A stretch of DNA of 64,000 bases from Wuchereria bancrofti (Eukaryota; Nematoda; Chromadorea; Rhabditida; Onchocercidae): the NCBI GenBank assembly GCA_005281725.1, contig SSBO01000007.1, positions 4,346,402 through 4,410,401 of the forward strand, read 5' to 3'. Under the pieces are notes generated by a model. It was given only the letters and a program-made list of their open reading frames with translations, was not told the origin of the DNA and searched no databases. The position numbers were made by a program, and so were the translations under genes. This document shows, one piece after another, positions 27,001 to 46,949 of this stretch. The number at the start of each line of letters is the position of its first letter. The first letter of the stretch is position 1.

Positions 27001-27834
27001 TTCACTGCCTTTTAATTCAGTGTGATCTTCTGGTATATTTTATATAAGTGATAATTCATACAATGACAAAGATCTACCTCATCTAATGGTAATTCAACAG
27101 CAACAGTTTTATTCGATGGTCTCTTCAGCGCAGTCTTAAGAAGAAATGCACCACCATAATCCTGACGAAAGCAAAGCATTTTGGAATCTGCAACTGCCAA
27201 CGTACCGCTATGCTTATTGTAAACTATCTGCAAACCATAAATTTAATAAAGTGCATAAGAGCTGTATAGCATCCCAATGCTATATGTTTTTAGGACTTTA
27301 AAACTGTCAAATATCAGCAGTGCTGGTCTGGACTAATTAATTCTCAAAATCAACACAATATGCACCTAAACAATGATCGATTACATACCCGGGCATTTGG
27401 ATTTAAACGATATGTGGCAAGAGGTGATGTGCTTTCAAAGGTTGCATCAAAGATCATTGTTAAACCATTAACACACCGAAGCAGTATCTGATTCGTCCCA
27501 TCTAGATAAAGTATTTCGGGCGAATTCAAGGCACTGTAACTGAGTGGCAGCCTGCAATTATTTCGATGCTGAAATTAATCCATAATAACCTCACTTTCCT
27601 GCTAGAACACTAATACTAAATTCAAAATCGGTAAATTACGGTACTTCTTAAGTAATGCTGATTTCTGACTTTACAGATGTAAGCATAAAGCCAAGTTAGT
27701 ATGTTAGAAGAAACCCACTCCATAATTGGAACCACGATGAATCGTTCAGCACTGACATCTGAAGTGGAAATATTATCGCAGTCAACCAGATCAGTTAGTG
27801 CAGCAGTAACGCATCGAATTGCACTACTGCTCAT
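1..27834 (-). CDS. birc6: BIRC6/BRUCE orthologue (giant BIR-containing E2/E3 ubiquitin ligase), 3' end off the window
   Basis: Known for the family: BIRC6 is a giant cytosolic/trans-Golgi inhibitor of apoptosis that binds caspases through a BIR domain and ubiquitinates them through a C-terminal UBC domain. Seen: about 71 minus-strand exons, nearly all linked by matching intron phase, giving roughly 3,400 codons. The BIR domain (residues about 284-354), the flanking beta-propeller-like repeats, the TPKTTPFMTP linker and the central jelly-roll segment at 13.1-13.4 kb resemble vertebrate BIRC6 in the same order. Family members are about 4,800 residues, so about 1,400 residues including the UBC domain should lie left of position 1. 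Start: the ATG at 27834 follows an in-frame stop and a good 3' splice site. Four junctions (exons 13/14/15, 16/17, 24/25, 52/53) are unresolved. Exon coordinates are in the four block entries. Confidence 0.95.
205..9770 (-). CDS. birc6: birc6 exons 49-71: C-terminal half of the scaffold, running off the left edge
   Basis: Exons: 9609-9770, 9023-9124, 8389-8625, about 8064-8148, 7546-7767, 7112-7238, 6559-6690, 6280-6394, 6052-6115, 5300-5623, 5127-5218, 4776-4916, 4254-4393, 3906-4120, 3534-3685, 3155-3253, 2746-2873, 2397-2491, 1886-2016, 1360-1479, 1059-1172, 629-768, and about 205/218-383. Exon 49 is the Lys/Met-rich coiled coil (KNQLETLWEKHLKVMEAMK) that follows the central domain in BIRC6. 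Exon 63 carries LWVLILRTLDLIIK, resembling the LLWFILRVLD segment of vertebrate BIRC6 near residue 3,300, so the reading stays collinear. The donor of exon 52 is unresolved (a GC donor or another phase). The last exon could end at GTACAA (lower bound 218) or GTCTTA (205). No UBC signature is present, consistent with it lying beyond the window. Confidence 0.88.
917..1011. repeat. Imperfect tandem repeat in a birc6 intron
   Basis: A unit containing AAATGAAAGGCGGATCAACA and then ACACATGAATTGA occurs at about 918-952 and 976-1011, with a partial copy (ACATCAACAACACATGAATT) between them. It lies in the intron between the exons at 629-768 and 1059-1172 and has no coding role. Confidence 0.8.
10298..16395 (-). 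CDS. birc6: birc6 exons 32-48: linker, central jelly-roll-like domain and following helices
   Basis: Exons: 16320-16395, 15908-16131, 15305-15380, 14900-15070, 14687-14793, 14278-14434, 13964-14130, 13515-13656, 13145-13359, 12844-13002, 12268-12481, 11928-12103, 11345-11509, 11164-11279, 10903-10960, 10608-10767, 10298-10470. This is the best conserved part after the BIR: LSGLLETEPLTFSV in exon 35, the TTPKTTPFMTPTPLSP linker in exon 38, and in exons 39-41 the F5/8C-like beta-sandwich with SRKFVILDFGMPVLLTDL, ISIDVWLLGENVDGQRL and KIPVGLFFGH, all in the order known from BIRC6. Exon 42 is the helical segment with CEDLRCKHQ. All phases agree. Exon 32 is read from the acceptor at 16395 rather than the one at 16375, because only that frame joins to exon 33. 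Confidence 0.93.
14555..14574. repeat. (AT)n microsatellite
   Basis: A run of about nine AT units in the birc6 intron between the exons at 14278-14434 and 14687-14793. Confidence 0.85.
16575..22913 (-). CDS. birc6: birc6 exons 14-31: region between BIR and central domain
   Basis: Exons: about 22752-22913, 22443-22640, about 22305-22341, 22095-22229, 21702-21830, 21279-21413, 20933-21062, 20574-20742, 19996-20179, 19609-19794, 19273-19384, 18997-19164, 18645-18757, 18276-18363, 17773-17961, 17367-17492, 17022-17169, 16575-16748. The 19.6-20.2 kb exons match the BIRC6 block that in vertebrates reads PPCWVEV... then a WKLQ/HVFEL motif (here PPGWSEV, RKWFYQSDY, LHIFELLHF). Exons 29-31 match the helical block with the RSI.HK and NAGSLHW-type motifs. 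Three places are uncertain: the donor of exon 14 (phase 1 at GTTTGT conflicts with the phase-0 acceptor at 22640), the extent of exon 16, and the exon 24/25 phase conflict. The rest is phase-consistent. Confidence 0.88.
18417..18478 (-). ncRNA. Candidate miRNA-like hairpin in a birc6 intron
   Basis: Two 28-nt arms (18417-18444 and 18451-18478) pair around a 6-nt loop, with one A/C mismatch and a few G-U pairs. On the minus strand, the strand in which birc6 is transcribed, the 3' arm contains UAUCACAGUUGUGUUCAUUU starting five bases after the loop. UAUCACAG is the 5' end of the metazoan miR-2 family, whose mature form also comes from the 3' arm. Against it, little lower stem exists outside the 28 bp, and such perfect arms also fit a small foldback element. 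It sits in the intron between the exons at 18276-18363 and 18645-18757. Confidence 0.4.
23355..27834 (-). CDS. birc6: birc6 exons 1-13: N-terminal propeller-like region and BIR domain
   Basis: Exons: 27670-27834, 27389-27568, 27078-27227, 26746-26871, 26108-26254, 25853-25983, 25653-25781, 24723-24948, 24446-24567, 24283-24341, 24123-24190, 23771-23912, 23355-23552. Exons 2-4 hold the conserved LPLSYSALN and LLKTALKRPSNKTVAVELP type segments that precede the BIR in BIRC6. The BIR is split over exons 6, 7 and 8: it starts near EAARRLTFQNWP, continues with WALPYQMAEAGFYHQP, then CFSC (C326/C329), and ends with H346 and C353 in exon 8. The spacing C-x2-C-x16-H-x6-C is exactly the BIR zinc-site spacing, and CWEPSDEPW is the BIRC6-type signature. 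Exon 8 continues into a WD-like blade (SDWIAVASKESAEVHLW). The donor of exon 1 (AAA|GTCAGA) and of exon 5 (GTGCGT) are weak but keep phase. Confidence 0.94.
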
Positions 27835-27888
27835 TGTTTTATGATATAAACATTTATATCAGAAACAGTCAACACTCTTTTTGCTACC
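27835..27888 (-). promoter_or_regulatory. birc6: birc6 5' leader with trans-splice acceptor and short uORF
   Basis: On the minus strand TTTATCTTTTCAG ends at 27889, an excellent nematode 3' splice site. The 54-nt leader holds a four-codon uORF (ATG TTT ATA TCA then TAA) just before the ATG at 27834. No upstream coding exon is needed, so spliced-leader trans-splicing is the simplest reading. The leader is also open in another frame, so a cis-spliced upstream exon is not excluded. Confidence 0.55.
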
Positions 27889-30352
27889 CTGAAAAGATAA
27901 ACCACAGGTTGGCACAATATTGCACAGTTAAGGTGAGTTATTTTACTATTCTTATCCATCAAATCATTTATGCATTGTCCGATCCGATAGCAAATGGCTA
28001 GATAACTGTCCAAATTCCCCATTCTACAGCTTCTGAAAAAATTTGCAATAAACTATTTCGTTCATATTTTAACAGCGAATTTCTGTAGTGATTGCACTTA
28101 TAACAGTTGGAAGCAAATTGACATCAAAAAATTTGACATCAAAAAAAGCCACAAAATGTAACATATTAAAAGAGAAAACTGTGATAAAATATTGCGAAAC
28201 ACAATACAAAGTGACAGCGAGGTTACTGGTTATCCAACAGTATTCTGTTTCATCAGAAGAGAACCAAACTGGTTGCAAGTCAGTAATGATATGAATTACC
28301 TCAACACAATGAACCATTTGGAGAAGACAACACAAATGTTACCCGCCATAATTATTGCAAAACCTCCCTGCAAAGCAGCTTACCCATCATATGCGGACCT
28401 CCATTTCCCAGAATACACCCGCAACACACACCAATTGCTTCATATCAGTCAAACCTCACGTGGCCAAAGTTGATAGCTCGACATGAAACTGTCGTCCCTC
28501 CTTATTTAGATGCCACAATGTGGTGTCACTTCTTCCCAGATGGGCAGTGGTAGGGTCTTGCGTGGAGGTATTTAGAGTTAGAGCCGTGTCGATCGCTAAG
28601 GGTGAAGTGCGAGAAATTAGTCACTGTTCGATCGCAGCATGTAAATATCACTTAGCAGCCATGCATGTACATAATATAACTCTATTACCTGTGAATACCT
28701 TCTAAATATATGCCTCTCGTGATGGCAATCCCTAAGAGACTTTTGGAGGCCTCCCACATATATGTTCACATTTTCACTTTGGCTTCTCCCTCCACAGTCT
28801 TCCTGTTATCTTTTCTAAAATCATACATGCTGTACGTAAAAAATACTTCTGCCACATGGCTGCAATTACCAACGATTTCTAAGTACCAAGAAAGCCCCAT
28901 CAATCTTTTTTATAAATGTCGTGTGTACTTCCCTTACTTTAGCAACTTTTTCTTGCTGTTGAAACATCAGATTCGATTTAAAAAATGTTGAGAGATCTGT
29001 CAATTGCGTCTTTTAAAGGTCAGTTAATACATATTTGCATTTGTAAAACGTAGAATGTTTAAAGCATCCTACAATCCTTTTATACCTTTTTTGTTTCATT
29101 GAAAAATAACATCAATAAGGCCTCGACATAGTAAACATGTAATGAAATTGAAAATTACTAATGAAAGAGAAAAGAAAGCTAAACGGAAATAAATTTTGGA
29201 AAACCGTAAGATTTCCAGAATAATGATAAGGCATTAAATTGTCTCACATATGACCACAAAAGAATGAAGACGACATCATGATGGCCTTGGTGTTAAATAA
29301 ACATAAATTAATCGAATAGTATACCAAAATTCCGAGACTTTGGTATAAATAGTCGTATAAAATTTTTCTTTTGTAAGTTAGAAAGACCTGGCAGTGTTAT
29401 GCGCGTGTCATAACAAAACAGTAGTAATTAGAGAATGAAACTTGGGAAAAGAAGCTTTACAAAAAACCACCAAATCACTACATAAGACTAAAAAGAAAGC
29501 ATTTTTCGTGCTGCATTCTTTCGTCTTCTCCTTCGAAACCCGAAAATCGAAAGCTTTTAAATAAGTTTACGTTAAAATATGCATTTGAGCAAATCACCTC
29601 ATGACTAGTGCAGCCAAGAAGTTTGGTCTCAGTTAGTGCTACCAAATCAAATGTGTTTTGTTTCTTGTTCTTGTATATTTATCGGCTAAATCTTTCATAT
29701 ATACTTGTTTATGCTTATGTCATTTAAATTATTGCTTCTATTGTTTTAATTATTACTATATCTTTCGCTGCCGCATTTTAGCAAATTGTGATCAAATCAG
29801 ATAGCGTCCATCGATTGAACCAAATACATACCACTGCATTTGTTGGTCGGGTATTATTTTGGCATTTTTGCAGTAAAAATTTTGCTTATCTAGGTTTCTT
29901 TCAAAAAGCCAGTCCCACAATTTATACTTGTAAATGATTTCTCATCGACGGTCTACCAGCGATTAACTACGATAAATTGCGCAACTACACTAGAGCATTA
30001 CACTTGATTTCATACTGTACTCAAAATCAGTTTTTTTCATTTCCTTTTTGTTTTCTCCTTATTTTCCGTCTCATTTTTAAGTATATGATGTTTGGTCCAT
30101 TAAACAGCAATAATCTGGTAATGGTTTTTGCTTTCATTTCCCAAGCTTGTCCACAAAATTGTATTATTTTACAAAGAAAGGTGACAGGTGTACCTGATAT
30201 CACCGGCCTCCTGAAATGGAGCATTTGAACGAGCGTATATTCTTCCAAATCGTGAATACATGTACACTGGAACGATTAGATTGTCAGTAAATCACCATTT
30301 CAATAATCATATATCACTGGTTTGGTAGCACCGTATCACTGATTTAAAACAT
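27889..30352. other. Intergenic region between birc6 and jph-1
   Basis: About 2.5 kb separates the birc6 leader from the 3' end of jph-1. I see no convincing exon on either strand. It contains a short GACATCAAAAAA duplication near 28.12 kb, a GC-richer stretch at about 28.37-28.80 kb, and a 9-bp inverted repeat at 29320-29347 (TATACCAAA/TTTGGTATA). It presumably holds the birc6 promoter, but no specific element can be named. Confidence 0.6.
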
Positions 30353-30358
30353 TTTATT
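30353..30358 (-). terminator. jph-1: Polyadenylation signal of jph-1
   Basis: The minus strand reads AATAAA 40 nt after the jph-1 stop codon, at normal distance for a nematode 3' UTR. Confidence 0.6.
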
Positions 30359-30397
30359 GCATCACCACTCCGAAAAGATACGCATGCATAGTATGTG

Positions 30398-39340
<8,943 letters not shown>

Positions 39341-42309
39341 TTAGGGCACAAAGCTGACATAACTGCTGTCTAAACGCTATGTGCGACTGCTTAGTAATAA
39401 GTCACCATAGATGTAAATAAATAAATAAATAAACTGAATATCTGAAAATACTAGTTTAAATTCCATTGCATCCTTTAGCCATTCGTGTGACATTTAAACA
39501 GTTAGACCATAATGATGTTTAGGGGCTGTTACCGGAATTAATAATCACTTGACGCAGTGCAAGCTGGTATTTTTGCTTAATAGATCCTTTTTATAGAATA
39601 TTACGGAATGATGTCCAGTAATTTCATAGAAGTAATTTCATGAAATTAATTTTATGAATCGAGATGGAAAAAACAAAATTAATTTCAAGACGAAGCAACA
39701 ATACTTTAAGATATTACCAACAAACACAATCAATTAACAACGCATATTAACTGTTGTTTACTAAACGAATTTTCTTCCAAACTTCTACGCATCACTGGAA
39801 GTAGATAATGATTTAATGAACAATGAAATTTTTACATCTTTGAAAACAAAGAATCAGAGAAAAAAACTCGTCAAGCATCTTCAATTCGATCATCTATTAA
39901 AGAATATTTTACTCGTCCAATGTAAGTAGTAAATAAAACTGTAAGTTGAAAATGATTTACTCAACTCAATCAATCGATATTAACCGGAATTTCTCTTCGT
40001 GTCACAGGAAATTAGGAATCAATGAGCAAGTGTTTTATCATTACCTTGAAAGCTATCATACCATGGATATCAAATATTCTTTTATTGATTCGCCGGTGAC
40101 TACTCTAGATTATATAATCAGTGAATGATCATTTCTCGATAATCAACTTTCATAACGCAATGATATGCTACTTTATTTCCTCTTTACTGTCCTCTATTTC
40201 TGAAGTATAACTGAAAACGATAGTTCAAAGTTAGGCATTCGTCAGAGATTAAGAAAATGATGGATTTGAAAAAATTGGATTGAAAATTTCCTCACTACCT
40301 TCCTCCGCTCTGAATGGGCTTTAAGCAGAGCAATTTCAGCAGTTAAAATAATGTCACGTCGAAAAAGGTCCTTCCTCGAGATCCTCGAGATCACTTTCTC
40401 AATAACAAACTATACCATTTGTGAAGTATCCAAACCATATATGTCATCTTCCAGTAAATTTTTTTTAAGTAATCATTTCTTCTTGCATTTACTGAATTTC
40501 TGCTGAATTTAATAAGATACTGCCAACTGTTTTACTTTCGGTGACCGAACATGACATGATGAACCATATTGTAGAGTTGGTTTAAATATTTGAATTAATA
40601 CTCAGCATCGTTAATTCTACAAAAATATTACAGGAAGTGCTCCATTCTGCAAAGGATAGGACGTGCTAATATAAGAAAACAGTTAACAATCATTTGATGT
40701 TAAAAAATGTCCGACGAATATTTAAAACTTAAGCCAGAAATAACATACGTTCAGTTACAGTAGCCTGCAGTCCAGTGCAGTATTTGAATCCTATTTTTGC
40801 TTATGCTGTAATGTACACCGACGCTACGCCTGCTGATTATTAGATAAGATCATATCAAAAAACTTTGGACAGCAGCTTGACTTCAGTGATGAAATTATTC
40901 GGGAACTAATGCTTCCAACTAATCCAACGTCGACCAGATGTAACTGCACCCTTATGTAATTGTTGAAACATCGATAAGGTAGATATGGCAATTGATGTGG
41001 AACACAAGGATTTTGCAAGAAGTAATGGCAAGGAGAAAGAAAAAATAAATATTTGCTAATGTAACATAAAATAATGAAATAAGATACTGCGATAGAGGGA
41101 AAGGGACAGAAATCTTTTAATGAAGATACTTTCTCATTAATTCTCAATCAGATCTATCCTAATGAATATACATTTATATCATAGTTGAATTTCCGAACTA
41201 TATTATCCTGCTAGAACTATTTTTTTTCTATGTATTCTCTCTTTTCCTTTCTATTATGAAATATTTACTGATTATTTGAGTTTACTATTGTTGATATAAG
41301 GTACTGCATCTGCATGGAAATTCCAGCTCAAGTATCATTAGATTCTTGCCGTTTGTTTGCATTAGAGTAAATCGCATTTTATATGATATAAAGTGAGTAC
41401 GACAGAAATGCAACTCCCAAATGCGCTCAGTAGTCACCGCACTTCCATGAGAATAAACAGCGAACCTTTCTAAATGATAAAGACAAAAGCAATTAGTCTA
41501 TTTCGAAAAGTGGAACAAATTTTTTACAAACTGAAAGAAAATGAACTATGGGAAATGAAATATAACCTTAAAATAATAGCAGGGAAAAGTGAAAACTGCA
41601 AATCATTAGGGGAAATTAGGGTGTCGTAAAATTAGCAGCATGAGAAGTGTTATTCATAACAATTATTATTAAGACTGATAAAAAAAATTAAACTAATGGC
41701 TACCATAACCATGCCTTTAAAAAATCAAGAAAACTAGACTATGATAAATGATATTTGTAGAAGATAGCAAATGAGATCCTGAATTACAGGAAAACTTATA
41801 TATGATCAAAGGATTGCTTGAATATACATCAAAATGAAAAATGGTTGGTTTTAAATATAAAGAGAAATACTAAAATGACAGAAAAAATTCGAAAAATGAA
41901 GATTCGAGCTACAGGATTTTTAATCAGTTATAATGGTTGAAAATGAAATTTGCAACAAGCAACTACGAACAAAATTTTTAATGACTTCCTTATGACGATC
42001 GGAGAAGAGCGGACTTGTAAGAGGAAATAAGCGCTAACATTCGAGGTTGACTACTTCCTTCCCGACTTTTTTAGAAGGTTAACAGCTAATTACTTATCTC
42101 ACTTTAAACTGAAATATCTTCCCCATACAAATGCTTTATTTTTAGTCGTGAAAATTGAAAATGACTATTCTGTAAAAAAGATAACTTGGAAATGCAAATG
42201 CTGGTATAATATGTGGAAAAGTGGAGGAGAAAGATGGAAGGTACGAGGGAGAGGGAATGGGATGGATGAACATTTTCAAATGACTTATCCAGTTCAACAC
42301 AAACGTATA

Positions 42310-42338
42310 AAGAGAGAGAGAGAGGGAGAGAGAGAAAT
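42310..42338. repeat. (GA)n microsatellite
   Basis: GAGAGAGAGAGGGAGAGAGAG-type run, interrupted once, in the gene-poor region. Confidence 0.85.
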
Positions 42339-42612
42339 TTTGACAAGACGTGAAGTTCAGTGGTTCACTGTGGAATTTCTTCCTCTACTTCGGAATGATA
42401 TAATCGATCATAATTTCAAGGGTAGTCAGATTTCTAACACTGCCATTTATTCACTCCCTCTCAAACACATTCCAATCCCAACTGCAATCGAAGAGGATTG
42501 ATTAATCCAGAAAGAAGCTGCCGCTAGTTGGTTATTGCTAGCGCAGTTTCAACTACTTTCTGCGCTACAGCTCCGTGTTCTTCCCCTCTTCTAGTGGCTT
42601 GCTTATGAGTAG

Positions 42613-42614
42613 TG

Positions 42615-42648
<34 letters not shown>

Positions 42649-42664
42649 CGCGCGCATGCATGTA
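42613..42664. repeat. (TA)n(TG)n(CG)n alternating purine-pyrimidine tract
   Basis: A TA run passes directly into a TG run, then GCGCGCGCATGCATG. About 50 nt alternate almost without a break, the composition that favours Z-DNA. Confidence 0.85.
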
Positions 42665-43229
42665 TATGTCTGCGTATACACGTATCTGCGTATCCGTACA
42701 TATGCGTCTCTTTGCTTCATCTCGGTATTTATAAATATTGAGTAGCTTGAAAGAAAATCTAGACGAAATCGGCATAGCTGAAATCTTCTATCTTCCACAA
42801 TTATAAATGAAACTAAGAGAAAAATGGAAAGATATGAAGTAAAGACAATAGGAGCATGAGTAAATAAGGATCCTTCCTTCACAATAAAATTCGATTTCAG
42901 TCGAATTGTTTTGACAGAAGAATTCAGGAAAAAAAGTCAGTGCTAATTGGAATAACATCCAGAGATTCATTACTAGTCACCATAGTCAGCTGGCAGACTA
43001 TAAATTGTATTCTGGCCTAAAGGAAGATAAAATGTAGGCTAGAAGAATGTAAGAGGACTGCCTAACAGCTATCAACTATTAAATATCACTTCGCAGTTAA
43101 CAAAGCTTCCACTCATTACACTCAATCATTCATAGTTTAAATCCACGAAATAATGAAATGCCTGTTTGAAGTGAAATACGCTTAGGCGAAAATACTTATA
43201 AAATTTGATGCAACTGTACATACACATAC

Positions 43230-43231
<2 letters not shown>

Positions 43232-43260
<29 letters not shown>

Positions 43261-43261
43261 G
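43232..43261. repeat. (AG)n microsatellite
   Basis: About 14 uninterrupted AG units. Confidence 0.9.
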
Positions 43262-43305
43262 GAATAATACATGCTTATTACATATGTTCAAAAGATGTAG
43301 TATAA

Positions 43306-43380
43306 GCAATAGCAGCAGCAACAACAACAACAACAACAGCAACAGCAACAGCAATAGTAGCAACAGTAGCAGCAAGCAGC
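43306..43380. repeat. CAA/CAG/TAG triplet repeat
   Basis: About 75 nt of AGCAGCAACAACAACAACAG-type triplets with interruptions, just left of the GC-richer island. It includes in-frame TAG triplets, so it is not coding in that frame. Confidence 0.88.
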
Positions 43381-44112
43381 TGGGAAAGAAGGGACTACTA
43401 AATCAATGAAGGATTGGAAAATCTACGTGGTATCTTCAGTGTGGCAGTGAGTGAGCTTGCACCCTTTTTACCGCATGCCTAGAGCCCTCATTTCATTCAC
43501 AGGCGTAAAAGGCTGCTCGAGCTGTGGCGCTTATCTTCTGCTACGCCTCTTTCTCGCCACCGCCACTCTTAGCTCATTGCACCGTGACATCCATCCTTCC
43601 TGATTTGGAACGACGGAAGTGAGTAGAGCTGCGATATGGTCATCACTTGTTATTACGGTGTAATCATGTTACCCGCATCTTTGGCTAAGATAAAAGTAGT
43701 AATTGAGGCTTTTTACTGGTTAAGAGTCAACAGATTATAACTCTGAACCAAAGAAAAATGCTATACTTCAGAAATAATTTTTGGAGAAGAAAAGGAAATA
43801 GAAAGAGAAAGAAAATATTAAGGTGGCCCAGCACTTTCAATCGGTGACTTCTGTCAAGTTTAAGTTTAGTCGAGAAGTGTAAAGTACAAGAATACATTCA
43901 ATCATAACTGTAAAAAGGATCGACAAAAGAAAATTTTCTTCTAAAGCAACAACTTCAATGAATTGTTTGACAATGATCACATTAGATTCGGTAACTTCAC
44001 AAATGGACTATAATGATTCCTTTGAATTTATCACTTACATATTATTTCATCGTTCCATTTGAGCTCTCACTCAGTCTAAGTTTCATCAAACAAAAATCAA
44101 AACAAATATGCA

Positions 44113-44336
44113 TCACTTTCTGAACAGTATATGGCGGACCGTCAAGTCGATTTTGCTTAAGTTTAGCTTCCAGATATTTTCCCTAGCCAAGCCATCATCA
44201 TTACTTGTACCCTCCTCCATCAATCTTATGCAGCTGCAATTTCAACTTGGAATACCGCTTACTTCATCATTTTCATATCGCTCGCCATTACCTTTTCCAT
44301 TAAATTGAAAGACATATCTTTCTGATAAAATAGCAT
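44113..44336 (-). CDS. Weak small-gene candidate (about 64 residues, two exons)
   Basis: A minus-strand reading starts with MLFYQKDMSFNLMEK and, after a putative GTAAGC...TTGCAG intron, continues in matching phase to a stop, ending IDLTVRHILFRK. The second part (LMEEGTSNDDGLARENIWK) has protein-like composition. However, the intron would be only 29 nt, shorter than any other in the window, and I recognise no family. It could be chance. Confidence 0.15.
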
Positions 44337-46949
44337 CAAACTTCTTACATTTGCACCGAATTCTTATTAAACAATAAAATATCATAAATAGGAACTTCTA
44401 GAAGTTTGACTTAAACATTAGATGATGGTGCGTGCGTACGACCCATGACGCGAGATGACATTATACACAAGGAAGAAAGCGGAAATAAAACAGAAATCTC
44501 GAAGATTTCAAAAATGATCATTAGCTTTGTCATCGTTAATGAATTCTAATTTCTGAATATGAAAGCATGAATCCAGTCATTGTTCTCAACTTCAGTAAAA
44601 TGGCAACTTGTTAATAAATTCAAATCATTCAGCGTTATTCAAAACACAGCGATAATCACAGCACACATTATTCCACCGTGTGCAGTACAATTCTCCCGCA
44701 ATTTTTTTGTGGTGACAGGAATAGCAGGTGGATGAGATACTGCGTGACAAATATCACGCAAGAATGAATATCGACAAAGAGAGCAAGACTTTATTTAAAG
44801 CATAGATCCCACGGATCTCATGGATAAATGCTGAAAGCTTCCCATGCTGATACTTAACTCCAGGTAGGATAAAATGGATGTTTCGAGACTGAGCAATGTC
44901 GAGAATACAGATCCTTGGTATAAAAAGCTTTCGTGATCACTAATTAATGAATGAAAGTAAGTTAACAATAGATAATTCCGATTATTTATTGGTGCTACAA
45001 ATTACCAGCCTAAGTTCTGATGATGAAATAATAAAATGCACAGTTGCCGCATGACACAAGGTGGATTGCTTTATTAAGGCAAGGAATCAGTTGTGTATTT
45101 GTATATATATAGTGAAACAAACCTGTGTAACGATTGAAACAAACCAGTGAGAGCGTGAACGTGCTCGTGTTCTGACGTACGCTAATACGAATGTTTTTAA
45201 TGAATAAACCTAACGATCAGCAGAGTGGAGCAAAGATGAAGAAATCAAGATACTTGAGCCTTCCACGAATTATTATAAATATTGGAATACAATTAGAAAA
45301 GGCTATGTAAAGAAGGCAGATGAGAGGGCGCGAAACGTGTCTGCTGCTAATATTTTGATGATTGGTCTTTACTTGTGTGACATAAAGTTACTGAGGGAAA
45401 AGACGATAAAATGAGCAGTAGTAAGGCTCAAGTGTGCTCTTGTTTTATTTCACAGTGCTAATATTCTGTTTTTCGTTGAACGGGGAACAATGGTTATTAT
45501 CTTCGTTCTGCTGGCTCATCCTGTCTGTCTGTAAACATCGCTACACACTACAGTAAGAAGCCAATCTTCTAGAGGTTACTACTGCTAACTGTTCTGCAAA
45601 TTTTGTCATATTAAGAATATTGGAGACAAATAAAACATCTAGCTAGTGACATGGATGTGAACGAGAAGTTGTTAAGGTTAATGATCGTTGCAAGTAGATA
45701 TTGCTGCCGTTGCTGGGGAAAGAGGAGGAGGAGGGATGAGTTCAGACAAAGATTAATTCTTGATTTCTAGTGCTGTCGAGTAGACGAGCAGAAGGAAGAT
45801 GTGAGAAGCTGAAATTTTACAAATGAATTAAATAAGGATGAGGAAGATGAGAGATAGAGAATAGGATGGAATAAGTTACAATGATCTGTCCGAACTAAAC
45901 ACAGACTGTTCTATGTTATTATCTGTGTTATTGATGATGTCAATGTGATAATAGCAATGATACGATCTTGAACCGGAAACAATGATAACAGTCTATTCGC
46001 ATCCAATTTAAACTATTCGCCGCTCACCTTCCCCACATTTGAATATTATCCCGATGTCCTTACCACTGCTATTGATTGAAGATGTGCTCTCCAACTCAAT
46101 CATGCACAATTATCACGAGGAATATTAATAAATCCAAATTTGCATCACTCTGTTTGCTGTATATATTCGTGCCGAAGTTCCTGCATCTCAATGTGATACT
46201 CAGTCTTCAGGATTATGACTCTCATAATTCTGAATTCGTAGCCAATACAGTTGACTCTTTGTCAAATTGAAATTCATGTTCTCTCATATCCGGCTTTATT
46301 TACAAGAAAATATTCATGATATAACACCAGTTATTAGTAATTCATAATAACATCAAACTACTAATGAACAATGCTGAAACCACTTTTACTGAAGACTTTG
46401 CACAATTATATCACTCCCTATATTGTAGTGTACCATAAGTGATGCTTTAGATTTTCCGTCCTCATCTGAACTAACATATTGATACCAAATGTATCAAATA
46501 TGTAGTCATATACTCCATTTTGTTTTTACAACACGGAAATTCAAACAGTATTCCAAGTTGAACTTTCAATTATACAACACAATGCATAGGATCATTTTAA
46601 TATCATAGGAAGTTCAGAAATGAAAAACACATCAGAAAAGATTTAAACTTCCGAAAATAAAATTATCGATCGCAGGAAATAGTAAAGAAAATGATGAAAC
46701 AAACTCTCTTACTAAAATATATCTGCAAACACGCAAAATTTAACAATAAACATAAAATTTGAAGAAATATGTGGTGATACGAAATCTTTCCTCTAAGTGT
46801 GGAAATTCATTTTCTTGCACTGCACTAGATTTTTGACCTGATGACAGGAAAAAATCATGAAAGACTTTCGAGATAGTTATTCTTCGCTTAGAAAATTAAC
46901 GTACAAATGTAATATTGCTAAAAAACAACGTGCGTAATATATTTCGATT

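Noticed and set aside
28088..28991. String of plus-strand ORFs between birc6 and jph-1
   Set aside because: The frames do not join by plausible splice sites, several begin at non-ATG codons and none resembles a known protein. Kept only as a compositional anomaly.
29320..29347. 9-bp inverted repeat TATACCAAA/TTTGGTATA as a terminator or miRNA
   Set aside because: The arms are too short and the loop too long for a pre-miRNA, and intrinsic terminators are not used by Pol II. Probably chance.
42148..42501. 117-codon plus-strand ORF
   Set aside because: Its length comes from the GA microsatellite translating as RERE/GERE; it begins at a non-ATG codon and shows no conserved motif.
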